A DNA stretch of 64,000 bases from Dongshaea marina (GCF_003072645.1 NZ_CP028897.1:2369658-2433657); one strand, 5' to 3'; shown: positions 48,381 to 58,136, counted from the first letter of the stretch. Made by a program: numbers and translations. The notes: generated from the letters alone by a model not told the origin.

Positions 48381-48807
48381 AAGACCTCCGGCTCCTTGGT
48401 CAGTTCCTAGGCATTTAAGTTTTACTTTGACTGCTTGATCCTATGGTTGTCAAGCAACTCCCGTGGATGTTTGGGCGAGCAGAGATGCTGGATCGCGAAA
48501 TTGTGATATTCAGGGGGCTAACAGGGTTTTGCCACCCATGGGCGTGCTGAAAGAGCAGAGAAGCCTTAAGCCTCTTTTCGTCAGTGAAGATAAGAGGCTC
48601 ACTTGCAGTGTTTTCTGATGAGTGGACCATCATTTTTACTCTCGGGCAGAGTTGCGACAAAGTGAAGGTTTTTGATTATAAGTGAGGTTACCGCCTGATA
48701 CTTGCTTTGCTGGTCACCTGGAGGAGGGCGTTAAAGGCATATGACAGACCGCCTCACCAATCAGATCACATATCTTTCCTGGTGGGAATCAATACAGGCT
48801 TGGGCTT
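48381..48807. other. Intergenic region with no supported gene
   Basis: About 430 bases. It holds AAGGCATATGAC at 48734-48745, identical to the core of the Tad element, but no gene follows on the plus strand. Nothing else recognised. Confidence 0.4.
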
Positions 48808-49083
48808 TCAGCTGCTGGTGGGGAAGGAGAGAGTGAGCCAGACTCGATACTCGTCATTCCGGGAGCGTTCCAGGCGGATCCTTGGATGGTGCCTAGATGA
48901 GGCAGTGACTGTCGGCAACACCGATGGCCGGAACCTCTGTGTCTTTAGTGTGGGGAGATTGCGGATCCCCTGGTTAATGACAGGTATCAGTTGCTGCTTA
49001 AACTCTGAGAGATAGAGAGAACCAGCCATGCAGGAAGAGCTTGCCAACAGCATGGATAGTGCCAGTAGTGTGAATGCTTTCAT
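48808..49083 (-). CDS. Small secreted protein of unknown function
   Basis: 91 residues from ATG 49083 (AGGG upstream). Clear signal peptide MKAFTLLALSMLLASSSCMAG, possibly cleaved after residue 20. The mature part is basic with no recognised domain. One extra C in the TCCCC run near 48823-48826 would extend it by about 17 residues, so the C-terminus may be affected by the same homopolymer problem as other genes. Function unknown. Confidence 0.5.
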   Translation of the reverse strand: MKAFTLLALSMLLASSSCMAGSLYLSEFKQQLIPVINQGIRNLPTLKTQRFRPSVLPTVTASSRHHPRIRLERSRNDEYRVWLTLSFPTSS

Positions 49084-49200
49084 TGGAGTAGCCCTGCAGG
49101 ATTCGATGGGCGAATATTAGACAGTTCCGCACCCTGATTGAATCGGGCAAAAGACTGAGTTGTATATAAAGTGAACGCTGGTTATTTCGAGAACATTATA

Positions 49201-51086
49201 GGTGAGTAGACCGCCGGAACCTCCCCAGCAGCCTCTCGCAGAACGGTACGTGAACCTCTCGACTCATACCGCTCCCATCAAACAAACGCACCAACCATTC
49301 CAGCTCGCCAATGGGCGAACAAGCCAGGGGATTGCTTCGCTATTCTCTTCATGAGTTCAGAAGCTCTCGTCCTGGAGCGATGAGATAAAGACTTATATTT
49401 CCTTCTTGCCCATGTGATCAGCCCGTTGTTTATGAGGCGACACACTGCATACATCGCACTACGATAGTACTTCCCATAGTACATGAGCCAACCTTGGATC
49501 ATGGGGTTCAGAAGCTTTGCTAGATCCTTAAGCTCCAAGTCAGTTCTTGTTCTGAACCTTAACTTCCTGAGCTTTTCCCCGATGGATAGAGTTGACTGCT
49601 TGCTGATGGCCGGTCCGAATCCACTGAATACCTGCTTGGTCCACCTGTTAATGCTTTTTCGGCATCGGAAAGTGTACCCAAGGAAATCGAACGCTGTATG
49701 CTCATGCTGTCCTTGGCGAGATCCATCCTTGCAATAGACAATTTTTGTCTTTACAGGGTGTAGCTCAAGTCCACACTCACGGAATCTCTCGGTCAGTATA
49801 TTTAACATCATTTCTGCTTCGACTTTGCTGTTGCAATGGACAAGCCCATCATCCGCAAAGCGGCACCATTTTAGGTGAGAGTAGTGTTTTTGTAGCCATT
49901 TATCAAACACATAGTGCAGAAATAGATTGGCCAGCAGGGGGCTAATGACACCACCCTGTGGTGTCCCCTGATTACGATGTACCAGGCTATTATCCGGCAT
50001 TTGCATCTGAGCCGTTAACCAGCGCCGGACATACAGTCTCACCCACGTAGACTCAGTATGCTTTTCGACGGCTCTCATCATCAGCTCATGCGAGATGTTG
50101 TCAAATAGCCCTTTGATATCAAACTCAAGCAACCAGTCGTATTCCCAGCACCTCTTCCGAGTAATCCCCACTGCATCCAGTGCCGATTTATTTGGTCTGT
50201 AGCCATAGGAATCATCTAAAAAGTAGGGCTCAATACAAGGTTCAAGCTCAAGTTTGACCACCATCTGTGCGATACGGTCACTTACTGTAGGGATACCCAG
50301 CAGTCGCTCTCCTCCGGATTTCTTTGGGATAGCTACGGCTTTAACCGCAGGGGGAAGTAACTTCCCGAGGACATACGGTTCCACAGTTTGTAAAGATTGG
50401 ATTTTAAGTCTTTTTCAAAACACTCAATAGACTGATTATCTATGCCAGCGGCTCCTTTGTTGGCCTTGACCAACTCGAAGGCACGCATGACTTGCTGTTT
50501 TGAAATGGAAAATGGTTTTGCTGCGCTCAAGTCTTCCTCCTACCGTCCGGTAGTTGAGAGTTGACCATCAGCTGTTTGATGCTGCCCCTTTGCTCCACGC
50601 TCATTACAAGCGCTTCCTCACTACTACGAGCAGCTCCGCCCCAGTACTACGCATCGGTACTCTTATGCTCATAAATTTAGTTATTTGCATTTCTCCCTTC
50701 TCATCGTAGTGACTGGTTCTCGCAGTTCCCATGGAAAGCCCAGTGCAGGTTCACGCCCACTCAACGCCGGGTACCGCCAGCACAGCATTCGGAGTACACT
50801 TGCAGGCTTATCCCGGAGGAGCATAAGACCTCCGGTTTTGATACCGTCTATATGATTACGACGCCTCGACATGGGTTCGGGGTTACTCGTCTCCCTGCAC
50901 CATACCTGATCTCTCTTGGAGACCTTTTCTTCAACGCTCACTACCGGGACTCTTAATCCAAGCAGCTTGAAGCGGTTTGAGGCCGACTTCCGACAGCAGA
51001 CTTCGGTGGGTCTACCACCATCTCCCCATGAGCTTTTACATACAAGATCATATCCTTATCAAATTGTATGTGTGTCTGCGACACAC
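49201..51086 (-). mobile_element. Group II intron (boundaries approximate)
   Basis: On the minus strand the 3' end shows a recognisable domain V (GAGCGGTATGAGTCGAGAGG, then TTCACGTACCGTTCTG) and a domain VI hairpin ending in GGTCTACTCACC at 49201. The reverse transcriptase/maturase gene lies inside domain IV. A GTGTG at 51082-51086 (minus) is a possible 5' boundary, but I cannot confirm it by folding. It sits between the small secreted protein gene and rbsR in otherwise non-coding DNA. Confidence 0.7.
49278..50530 (-). CDS. ltrA: Group II intron reverse transcriptase/maturase (apparent frameshift)
   Basis: Reconstructed length 417 residues; TTG 50530 preceded by GGAGGAAG. RT domain: ANKGAAGIDNQSIE, IPKKSGGERLLGIPTVSDRIAQMVV, FDIKGLFDNISHE, GTPQGGVISPLLANLFLHY and the active site FADDG (YADD usual). 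Maturase X region and the intron-maturase C-terminus (LRKLRFRTRTDLELKDLAKLLNPMIQGWLMYYGKY) follow; no HNH endonuclease. The frame breaks at G5 50350-50354; a sixth base gives SYFPPAVKAVAIPKKSGG. Confidence 0.9.
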
Positions 51087-51260
51087 TTATGCCATCATGC
51101 CTATTTAATGTATTAATTCAATCCCATTGGCCAACCTCATAAAGCCCCATATATATGAGGTTTATCAAATATAGTATGTTAATTATCAAAACAAGGCGGC
51201 ACCTGGTTGGTGATAACAAAAGGGTGTGATAACTTGGCAAAAAATTATTAATCTATCTCA

Positions 51261-52253
51261 ATGGCAACAATCAAAGATGTAGCACACCGGGCTGGGGTTT
51301 CCATCTCCACTGTATCTCATGTATTGAATCAAACTCGTTTTGTAAGCCAGGAAAGTACCCAGCGGGTGCAGGAAGCAATCGCTGAGCTTAACTATGCGCC
51401 AAATTCTTTGGCGAGAGGACTCAAGCTAAATAGCTCAAAAAGCATTGGGATGCTGGTAACAACAAGTTCAAACCCTTTTTTTGCCGAGGTGATCCGGGGA
51501 GTTGAAGCGAACTGCTTTACCAACGGCTACAACCTGATCCTCTGTAATACCGAAAATCAGCAGCATCGCCAACAAAGTTACCTGAAAATGTTACTCGAAA
51601 AGCGAGTGGATGGTCTTCTTGTGATGTGCTCCGAAATCAGCCAGCAACTCCTGTCATTACTAAAGACCCAGAATACGCCTCAGGTAGTGATGGATGGGGG
51701 GTGGCCATGTGATTTTGCCGATCTGATCCAGGATAATTCACGCCATGGCGCTTACTTAGCAACTAACCATCTGATCCGCCAGGGATATCAGGAGATAGGG
51801 TGCCTTACAGGCCCAATGGATCACTTCCAGGCACAACAAAGACTTCATGGTTTTAAACAGGCCCTGAGAGAAGCTCAGCTCCCGGTTCATAATGAATGGA
51901 TCCTGGAGGGCGATTTTAATTCAAAATCAGGCTTCGAGCTGATGCAACAACTCTTGAGTCAAAACTCGCAGCCAAAGGCCCTGGTGACAGGGAATGATCT
52001 CATGGCGATCGGCGCGATAAGCGCTGCTTTTACACAGGATATCAAGATCCCACAGAATATGGCTGTGGTCGGCTATGATGACATTGAGCCGGCGAGTTAT
52101 AGCATTCCTCCACTAACAACGATCCGTCAACCTGCCTACCATTTGGGAGAGCAATCCGTTCAGCTTCTTCTTCGGCGGATCCAGGAGCCGGCCAGGGCAA
52201 TCGAGCGACTGTTACTGGAGCCAGAGCTGGTGATCCGTCAATCTGCGCTTTAG
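51261..52253 (+). CDS. rbsR: LacI-family repressor, RbsR-like
   Basis: 330 residues, full length. N-terminal HTH and hinge MATIKDVAHRAGVSISTVSHVLNQTRFVS, NYAPNSLARGLKLN, then the periplasmic-binding-like effector domain with LIQDNSRHGAYLATNHLI, GPMDHFQAQQRL, TGNDLMAIGA and VGYDDIEPASYSIPPLTTIRQP. The line-up with E. coli RbsR, the ribose operon repressor, is close. The rbs transport and kinase genes usually upstream are not here; a group II intron occupies that flank, so its regulon is elsewhere or lost. Confidence 0.85.
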   Translation: MATIKDVAHRAGVSISTVSHVLNQTRFVSQESTQRVQEAIAELNYAPNSLARGLKLNSSKSIGMLVTTSSNPFFAEVIRGVEANCFTNGYNLILCNTENQQHRQQSYLKMLLEKRVDGLLVMCSEISQQLLSLLKTQNTPQVVMDGGWPCDFADLIQDNSRHGAYLATNHLIRQGYQEIGCLTGPMDHFQAQQRLHGFKQALREAQLPVHNEWILEGDFNSKSGFELMQQLLSQNSQPKALVTGNDLMAIGAISAAFTQDIKIPQNMAVVGYDDIEPASYSIPPLTTIRQPAYHLGEQSVQLLLRRIQEPARAIERLLLEPELVIRQSAL

Positions 52254-52408
52254 CCATGGCGGCCACTGAGCCCCATCGGCCGGTAAAAAGATTCAACTGT
52301 GCCTGCTTCAAATCCATAGCTTAATCAGGTGTTTTTTTAGCGGCTCTTCCCAGTTATGATAAGGGTCAATGTGACGGAAAAAATCATAACCAAAGCAGGG
52401 AGATTGCA

Positions 52409-52573
52409 ATGGATAATGAAACACTGCAACAGCTTTTAAAAAGCGCCAAAGAGGATCTTGGGCGCTCTAAGAACACCACTCGAGACAGAGCTGAGCAACA
52501 GGAATCACAATCTGAACATTGTGAATCCAAACAAGACGCACGGGTCGATGAACTTGAAGTGAGTCATGAATAA
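52409..52573 (+). CDS. Small acidic, glutamine-rich protein (54 residues)
   Basis: ATG 52409 with AGGGAG seven bases upstream; starts MDNETLQQLLKSAKEDLG and continues with charged and polar residues, no hydrophobic segment. Codon use is like neighbouring genes. Stop at 52571-52573, then the MITE at 52627. No family recognised. Confidence 0.5.
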   Translation: MDNETLQQLLKSAKEDLGRSKNTTRDRAEQQESQSEHCESKQDARVDELEVSHE

Positions 52574-52626
52574 CTCAAAGCCTTGTTGAAACAGGGTAGG
52601 GGATCGCGGCAGAATGCCGCAACCCT

Positions 52627-52894
52627 AGGCTCTGTTGACATTTCCAATTTTGAACCTGTTGTCCTCTGAAAATGTCCTGTTCACGACGCGAGTCATGAGG
52701 TTTAGTTGTTCTAAATGAGTGATGAGTAACAATGAACAGGGCTTTTTTAGGTGCAACCCGAAGGGCAGTGGCTATTTTCCCTCCCAGCAGCGTTATCAGA
52801 TGCTCATGTAGAGCAACTACACCACACATCTTCTGCCTTGCTGGATGAAAAAATTGCCAACTGCAGAACCAAATCTGAAACGTCAACAGAGCCT
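52627..52894. repeat. MITE with AGGCTCTGTTGAC inverted termini, copy B
   Basis: 268 bases bounded by AGGCTCTGTTGAC and its exact inverse GTCAACAGAGCCT. No transposase. Internal similarity to the decayed copy at 32075, and a solo end at 44512. Probably mobilised by a transposase encoded elsewhere that recognises these ends. Confidence 0.65.
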
Positions 52895-52923
52895 GGACTC
52901 CTGGTTGATCCCGGCCTCTTAGC

Positions 52924-53699
52924 TTACTCGTAGTACCCCCGAAAAGAGAGCTCCTCAATCGCAGCATACTCTCCTGAACTCTTGAGTTTTTTTAATCCCT
53001 TATCAAAATCATCTAAGATTTTCTGAGCCCTTTCACCGGGAATATTTCTGGATACGATCAGGTAGTAGGGTGACTCATGCAGCGCCTTAGGATGATTGGT
53101 TAGCAATTGCCCCTGAATGGGTGAGAGCTTCTTGTTGATCAGGGTGTAGCCGACCACGGTCTCAAGTGGGAACACATCGACCCGTCCCCGGATCAGCTTT
53201 TTCAGATTTTGCTCATCGGTATTCGCATACTGTGCATTTATCCTGTTGGCCATCACTTCTTTATCAAATCCTTCGCCATAGGAGTAACCCCGGGTGATAG
53301 CAACCTTGTACTTTCTGACATCGGCATAAGAGCCCCAGTCAAAAGGAAAGTCTTTACGGTGAAAAAAACCTTTTTCATCACCAGTATCGGCTCTTTACTA
53401 AACAGAATCTCCTCCACTCTTTGGCTGTTTTTAATCCAGCAGGGGCCTATATCATAAGCTCCCTCAACAACCAGTTTGTAAGAGCGCTTCCAGGGAAAGT
53501 AACTGCTCTGGATCTTATATCCCTGTTTTTTAAGAGCTTCCTTGATGATATGAGTACAGATCCCCTGTTCTTTAATGTGCTCTCCTGTCAGGGGAGACCA
53601 CTCGCCACTTGCCAGGGTTAGAGTCTGTTCGGCGCAAACGCAAAGCGTGAACCCCATAGCAACAGCGAGTGAAGCCATTTGGGTGTGCAAAGGTGTCAT
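52924..53699 (-). CDS. Periplasmic solute-binding-like protein (SBP_bac_3 type, apparent frameshift)
   Basis: Reconstructed length 258 residues from ATG 53699 (AGGAG upstream). Signal peptide up to CVCA, then LTLASGEWSPLTGEHIKEQG, a family-3 solute-binding start, and later YKVAITRGYSYGEGFDKE and RVDVFPLETVVGYTLINKKL. Such stand-alone proteins without permease genes are common in marine gammaproteobacteria. The frame breaks at an A7 run (53362-53368, T on the coding strand); one more base gives KKVFFHRKDFPFDWGSYADVRKY. Ligand unknown. Confidence 0.75.
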
Positions 53700-53932
53700 G
53701 GAGAGCTCCTGCCGGGAGAATACTCTTAATTTATAGTCCATAAACAGCGCGATGGCATCAGATGACGCACTGAGAGCCATAGGCCAATTCGGATCACCGG
53801 AGCATTAGAAAATGTCAAAGACGGTCGCTCAGATCTGTAGTCTGCCAAACAATAATACGCACAGTCTTGACTATCTCAGAACATGCGTCTACAGTGTATA
53901 CGATGTAAACACGTTGGCTGGAGTTGTTCTGA

Positions 53933-54205
53933 ATGAGCAAAAGTGAATCAAAATCTCAGGTCGTATCTGTACGTCTCAATGAAGAGCAGATCGACTTTCT
54001 CAACCAGGTAAAGCAGCAGATGGAAAGCGATCTGGAAGCCAGTGTCGCAATGGGAACCGTCGTTCGCCACATTATTTCCAAAGTAAGACATAAGAAGCTG
54101 CGAGGCATGGAGCGCTCCTCGGCATGGGTCAGCCAGGACAGATTCCTCTCCCTTGAAGCGAGAGTCACCGCCCTTGAAAACGAATTCATGAAAAAGTCAC
54201 ACTAA
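53933..54205 (+). CDS. Small ribbon-helix-helix-like protein
   Basis: 90 residues. QVVSVRLNEEQIDFLNQVKQQME resembles the strand plus first helix of a ribbon-helix-helix DNA-binding domain, followed by MGTVVRHIISKVRHKKLRG and a C-terminal coiled-coil (LEARVTALENEF). It may be a small transcription factor; the fold is inferred by eye. Twelve bases separate it from the next gene, so they form an operon. Confidence 0.5.
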   Translation: MSKSESKSQVVSVRLNEEQIDFLNQVKQQMESDLEASVAMGTVVRHIISKVRHKKLRGMERSSAWVSQDRFLSLEARVTALENEFMKKSH

Positions 54206-54217
54206 CCAGGAGTTATC

Positions 54218-54427
54218 ATGTCTGATGTTAGAACCTGTCCTCTTTGCCAGGCCAAGGCTAAAGTCAAAGTAGACAAACAAAGCGGAGATCTTCTGTATAC
54301 AGGTCTACAGGATCAAGACTTACTAAAGAAGATTGGCCAGCTCAAGAAGATGTTAGCCAAAGAGCAAGAGCGTAACCAGGAATTGAAAGCACGGCTGGCA
54401 CAACAGACTGTCAATCAGGAGGGCTAA
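54218..54427 (+). CDS. Small zinc-ribbon-like protein with coiled-coil
   Basis: 69 residues from ATG 54218 (CAGGAG upstream). CPLCQAK near the N-terminus provides one cysteine pair only, so a full zinc ribbon would need a partner molecule. The C-terminal half (KKIGQLKKMLAKEQERNQELKARL) is a coiled-coil, suggesting dimerisation. Same operon as the RHH-like gene. Function unknown. Confidence 0.5.
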   Translation: MSDVRTCPLCQAKAKVKVDKQSGDLLYTGLQDQDLLKKIGQLKKMLAKEQERNQELKARLAQQTVNQEG

Positions 54428-54499
54428 CAGCTTGAGGCGGATGATCATAAGCCGCAACCGATCCCTTATTCATTCTTTGTTCGTTTGGAGTTTCTATCC

Positions 54500-55897
54500 A
54501 TGCCCCAATCCTCAAAAAACCCACTTTTTCTATATGTGATAGTCCTGTCCCAGTTTGTGGTGCCCTTTATGTTTTCCGGGGTCGGGGTCACGCTTCCCTC
54601 GATGGGGCATGAGCTTGGTGCAAGCGCAGTGTCTCTGGGCTTGGTTGAGACCATCTATCTCGGTGCTGGCGCTGCATTTCTGCTTCCCATGGGGAAGTTG
54701 GGGGATGTCAGTGATAAGAAAACACTTTTTAAAATCGGACTGTGTCTGTTTACCCTCTCGACTCTGGTGATCGGATTTTTGCCGGGGATCGGTTTTATTA
54801 TCGCAACCCGTTTTGTGCAGGGAATTGCCGGGGCTATGTTGTCTGCAACCTCGATGGCGATTATCACTGATATAGTACCGGCCCACAGGCGAGGGCAGGC
54901 ATTTGGCCTTTCGATCGGGGTCGTCTATGCCGGACTGGCGATCGGCCCTCTGATCGCAGGTTATATCACCCAGCACCTGAGTTGGCACTGGGTTTACTGG
55001 ATAAGCTTTGTGCCACTGGCCATCGCCACTGTTCTAAGCTTGCTGATGCTCAAGAGCCGTTGGCAGGCACCCCGAGAGCCGATTCATATCCTGGGATCCG
55101 TGCTGATTGTTGCAGCCCTGATGTTACTGATTTTCGGTGGTGCCCTGCTGAGTAAGACCCACTGGAGTTATACACTGCTTATCGTCGGTGCACTGATGCT
55201 GATTTTATTTGTTTTAACTGAACTCAGGGTTCGCCATCCGTTGTTGCAGTTCAGGGAGGTGATCCATAACTCACCGCTCTCTGAAGCCTTGGTCATTCAG
55301 TTGCTGCTCTATGCCAGTGCCTTTGGTACAACATTTATGTTTAGTCTGTATCTGCAAACTCTGCGGGGCTATGACGCCGAAACCGCCGGGCAGATCCTGA
55401 TTGTGGGCTCGGTGCTGATGGCCTGTGTTGCACCTTTATCCGGCCGTTTTGCAGATAAATATTCTCCACGAAAGCTATCTGGCTTTGGGGTCTTGAGTGT
55501 GATGGTCAGTACCATCCTTGCCACTCAAATAGATTCGGCGACGAGCTTAAGCTACATCGTGTTGATCTTGTTGCTGCAAGGATTAGGGTTTTCTCTTTTC
55601 TCATCGCCAAATATGGCGATTATTATGGGCAGTGTCTCTCGTAGCCAAACCAGTGTGGCCTCGGCTCTGGCTGCAAAGATGCGCTCTCTTGGGATGGTTT
55701 CCAGCATGCTGATCATCACTATTTTACTCTCTCTTCTTGTTGGAAGTGGTCAGCTTAAGTTTCATCAGCAAGCGTACCTATCGGTCATGACCCATGCGTT
55801 TACTATTTTTTCTGTATGCTCCTGTCTGGGTCTGTTGCTATGTTTTCGCTCTATGCATAAAGGTAACAAAGCTTCATCACCGGCCGACTCAGGCTGA
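54500..55897 (+). CDS. MFS drug/proton antiporter, DHA2-like
   Basis: 465 residues from ATG 54500 with TTGGAG nine bases upstream; an in-frame TTG at 54485 lies in that site. Many membrane helices, about 14 predicted, as in the DHA2 (14-TMS) class. Signature motif A region LPMGKLGDVSDKKTLFKIG, motif B/C region RFVQGIAGAMLSATSMAIITD and GVVYAGLAIGPLIAGYI. Likely exports small toxic compounds; substrate cannot be told from sequence. Confidence 0.85.
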   Translation: MPQSSKNPLFLYVIVLSQFVVPFMFSGVGVTLPSMGHELGASAVSLGLVETIYLGAGAAFLLPMGKLGDVSDKKTLFKIGLCLFTLSTLVIGFLPGIGFIIATRFVQGIAGAMLSATSMAIITDIVPAHRRGQAFGLSIGVVYAGLAIGPLIAGYITQHLSWHWVYWISFVPLAIATVLSLLMLKSRWQAPREPIHILGSVLIVAALMLLIFGGALLSKTHWSYTLLIVGALMLILFVLTELRVRHPLLQFREVIHNSPLSEALVIQLLLYASAFGTTFMFSLYLQTLRGYDAETAGQILIVGSVLMACVAPLSGRFADKYSPRKLSGFGVLSVMVSTILATQIDSATSLSYIVLILLLQGLGFSLFSSPNMAIIMGSVSRSQTSVASALAAKMRSLGMVSSMLIITILLSLLVGSGQLKFHQQAYLSVMTHAFTIFSVCSCLGLLLCFRSMHKGNKASSPADSG

Positions 55898-55961
55898 AAC
55901 AGCCAAGCTTTAGTGATAAAATGGCCTCTTTTCCCAAGACAGCCCAGAGACGCGATCATCG

Positions 55962-56054
55962 ATGCAAGAGCATAGCCTGAAAAATGCACGGAAAATAAAA
56001 AAACGTAGTAAAAACCAGAGAAGGCGCCGCATATTACGCCGTTATCGCCGCTAG
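55962..56054 (+). CDS. Very basic 30-residue peptide
   Basis: ATG 55962; the sequence MQEHSLKNARKIKKRSKNQ continues as an Arg-rich tail (NQRRRRILRRYRR). No good ribosome site, but a rho-independent terminator follows at a normal distance. Net charge is extreme, suggesting RNA or DNA binding if it is made. Low certainty. Confidence 0.35.
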   Translation: MQEHSLKNARKIKKRSKNQRRRRILRRYRR

Positions 56055-56081
56055 TCTCCCCTGTGGGTCTGAATGAGCTCT

Positions 56082-56107
56082 AAAAGCCTGCTTTTGCAGG
56101 TTTTTTT
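56082..56107 (+). terminator. Rho-independent terminator
   Basis: AAAAGCCTGC, loop TTTT, GCAGG then T7. It ends the transcription unit carrying the MFS gene and the basic peptide. Confidence 0.85.
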
Positions 56108-56205
56108 ATATCCGATTGCAGATTTACTGGAGCTTAATTATGAGTTACAACTACTAATAAGTAGTACAAGACTTTTAGCCATCTTTTAGGGCAGGGAGCA
56201 CAGTC

Positions 56206-56460
56206 ATGAATGATATCGAACTACTCAATCAATTATCTCGCCATGATGTCATCGCAAGCCTGGTTCAGGATGAGGATCCACTTCACCGGGAGACTTTTTA
56301 TCAACTCGTGATCGAGGAGATCCAGCAAGATGGATCGATCGGTGAGGTGATTGAAGTCTTTGATGTACCTATAGACACCGCATTAGCCGTGCTCCATGAG
56401 TGTTATCAACCCGAGCCAGAGCTCCACCCTGAACGCTACATGCTCAAGGTGAGTGGATAG
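56206..56460 (+). CDS. Conserved-looking acidic protein, unknown function
   Basis: 84 residues, ATG 56206 with AGGGAG upstream. Begins MNDIELLNQLSRHDVIASLV, rich in Glu/Asp, no membrane segment. No motif recognised; the clear ribosome site and isolated location support a real gene. Confidence 0.55.
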   Translation: MNDIELLNQLSRHDVIASLVQDEDPLHRETFYQLVIEEIQQDGSIGEVIEVFDVPIDTALAVLHECYQPEPELHPERYMLKVSG

Positions 56461-56645
56461 CGCTAAGTATCGGTTGAATATGGAGGGCGATTATTATGGA
56501 TCCTGATCTGTGATGTCGCCCTCAGGTTAAAAATATATTGCAGTTCTGTAGCTTGAACTCCTCACTATTGAGCATTATTGTGTTAAATTCCGCTAAGAAA
56601 TTATTCTTATCCGGTTATGTCTGCTAATGCATTGGGGAGGAGACC

Positions 56646-56876
56646 ATGGAAGGTCTGGATATACAGATAGAGGGACTTGTTTCTGAGTTTGTCACGGCAA
56701 AAAAACGTCGCGCCTATTGGGAGATGCATCACTATAAAGGCCACCAGCGCTGGGATCATGAAGTAACAGAACTCCGCGGCCGGTTGCTTGAACTCATCGC
56801 CAGGCGCCATCGCCTGATGGAGTTAAGTGATCCCCGCCCACAGCCTTCGATACGAAAGCTGCTCGCTCAATCCTGA
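56646..56876 (+). CDS. Small charged helical protein, unknown function
   Basis: 76 residues from ATG 56646 with GGGGAGG upstream. Sequence is mostly charged helix (VTAKKRRAYWEMHHYKGHQR, then LRGRLLELIARRHRLMEL). No family recognised. Confidence 0.55.
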   Translation: MEGLDIQIEGLVSEFVTAKKRRAYWEMHHYKGHQRWDHEVTELRGRLLELIARRHRLMELSDPRPQPSIRKLLAQS

Positions 56877-57254
56877 ACAAATAAAGGCGCGTAGGCTTTT
56901 TCTGCGCGGCTATCCGACCAAGAAATTTCACCACCAGCACTCATCAACCCCACTTATCCCTGATACTTTTTGCTTAGGCCTATAATGATCCGGTATGTTT
57001 AGCAAAATCCAGGTAACTGACTCCATCACGCTGCCTCCTTATCCCTGAGGGGCTGTTTGATAAGGGGTCTGATCATATCCGCTCAAGCGGGAAGCCTCAC
57101 TAACCAGGACAAATACCTGGCCCCGGGTTGCTGAATTCTAAGGCTTACCGAAATACTTAGAGTCCGAATTTTCCCCCTGGAAATATCAATTCGACATAGA
57201 TGCCAAGTGTTGTTAGCTTAGTAGGTGTGCCTTTTATGGATTGAGGGTGAATGG
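56877..57254. other. Intergenic region with no supported gene
   Basis: About 380 bases between the small helical protein and the first solute-binding-like gene. No gene, terminator or repeat stands out. Confidence 0.4.
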
Positions 57255-57965
57255 ATGAAGTTCTCTAACGTTTTCTATATTGCATTGCTTGTGCCGCTTA
57301 CCTCATGGGGTTCCTATACCAAGTTGCGCCTGGTGATGCCAAACTTCTCCCCATTTACCTATGCTGAGAACGGTGACTTCAAGGGCTATGGCTATGAGCG
57401 AGTCTCCAAAATCCTTGATGACATGGGAGTCTCATACTCAGTCAAGCTGGTACCTACCTATGCCGCAGCGGTGACCGAGGTAAAGAGCCAACTTGCTGAT
57501 GGGTTTTTCTTAGCCTCCAAGAACTATGAGCGAGACTCCTTTGCTGTGTTCTCTAAACCGATGATGATTAACCGGTGGAGCTGGTTTGTTTCAACGGCAT
57601 ACAAAAACTCACCAAAAAATATTGGATTCAAGGAGAATGCCAGAATCGGAACGCCTTTTGGCACCAATACGCAGCGCTGGTTAGAACAAAATGGCTACCA
57701 GGTCACAAACCGAAACCCGGATGTCTCAGATCTGATCAATAACCTGAAGCTAGGTAGAATTGATGCGATTTTCATGGCTGAAATGGTCTTCAAGGAATTT
57801 GCTGATGGGCAAGGGCTCAAGCACACGGCCTACCAGCAATATGTCCAGTCCTCAAGGGACTTTGGAGTGTATATCTCTAAGAAATATCTGGCTAAAAATA
57901 AGGGTTTCATGGCTGCATTAAACAAACAGATCGATAACCTGCACACGATTGGGCTTCAAGACTAG
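57255..57965 (+). CDS. Periplasmic solute-binding-like protein (SBP_bac_3 type)
   Basis: 236 residues from ATG 57255; the 10 codons upstream in the same frame are rejected because the signal peptide MKFSNVFYIALLVPLTSWG then starts correctly. LRLVMPNFSPFTYAENGDFKGYGYE is the typical domain start (substrate aromatic plus GxxxGxxYE), and RIGTPFGTNTQRWLEQNGY plus GRIDAIFMAE mark the second lobe. No permease or ATPase is nearby, so it may act as a sensory or enzyme-like periplasmic protein. Confidence 0.75.
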   Translation: MKFSNVFYIALLVPLTSWGSYTKLRLVMPNFSPFTYAENGDFKGYGYERVSKILDDMGVSYSVKLVPTYAAAVTEVKSQLADGFFLASKNYERDSFAVFSKPMMINRWSWFVSTAYKNSPKNIGFKENARIGTPFGTNTQRWLEQNGYQVTNRNPDVSDLINNLKLGRIDAIFMAEMVFKEFADGQGLKHTAYQQYVQSSRDFGVYISKKYLAKNKGFMAALNKQIDNLHTIGLQD

Positions 57966-58136
57966 CGGGCAGCATCTGTGCTATGCACCAACAACAGGAG
58001 TTGCCGGCCCCTTGAGATGGCCCTTTGTTTGGTGTTGTTTACTGGTTGAGTACAAGGCCCTTGCCAGACCGCCTATAGGATTGAACCGGTGCTAAACTGA
58101 GATGAGGTAGTAGCAAGTTCATCAAAGAGGGAACGA

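Noticed and set aside
48731..48776. AAGGCATATGAC followed at nearly the same distance by CATATCTT, like the Tad promoter element
   Set aside because: Spacing is off by one, CCGAG is missing, and no plus-strand gene follows; the overlapping plus-strand frame of 102 codons has no ribosome site and lies over a more credible minus-strand signal-peptide gene. Chance match, or at most a stray site.
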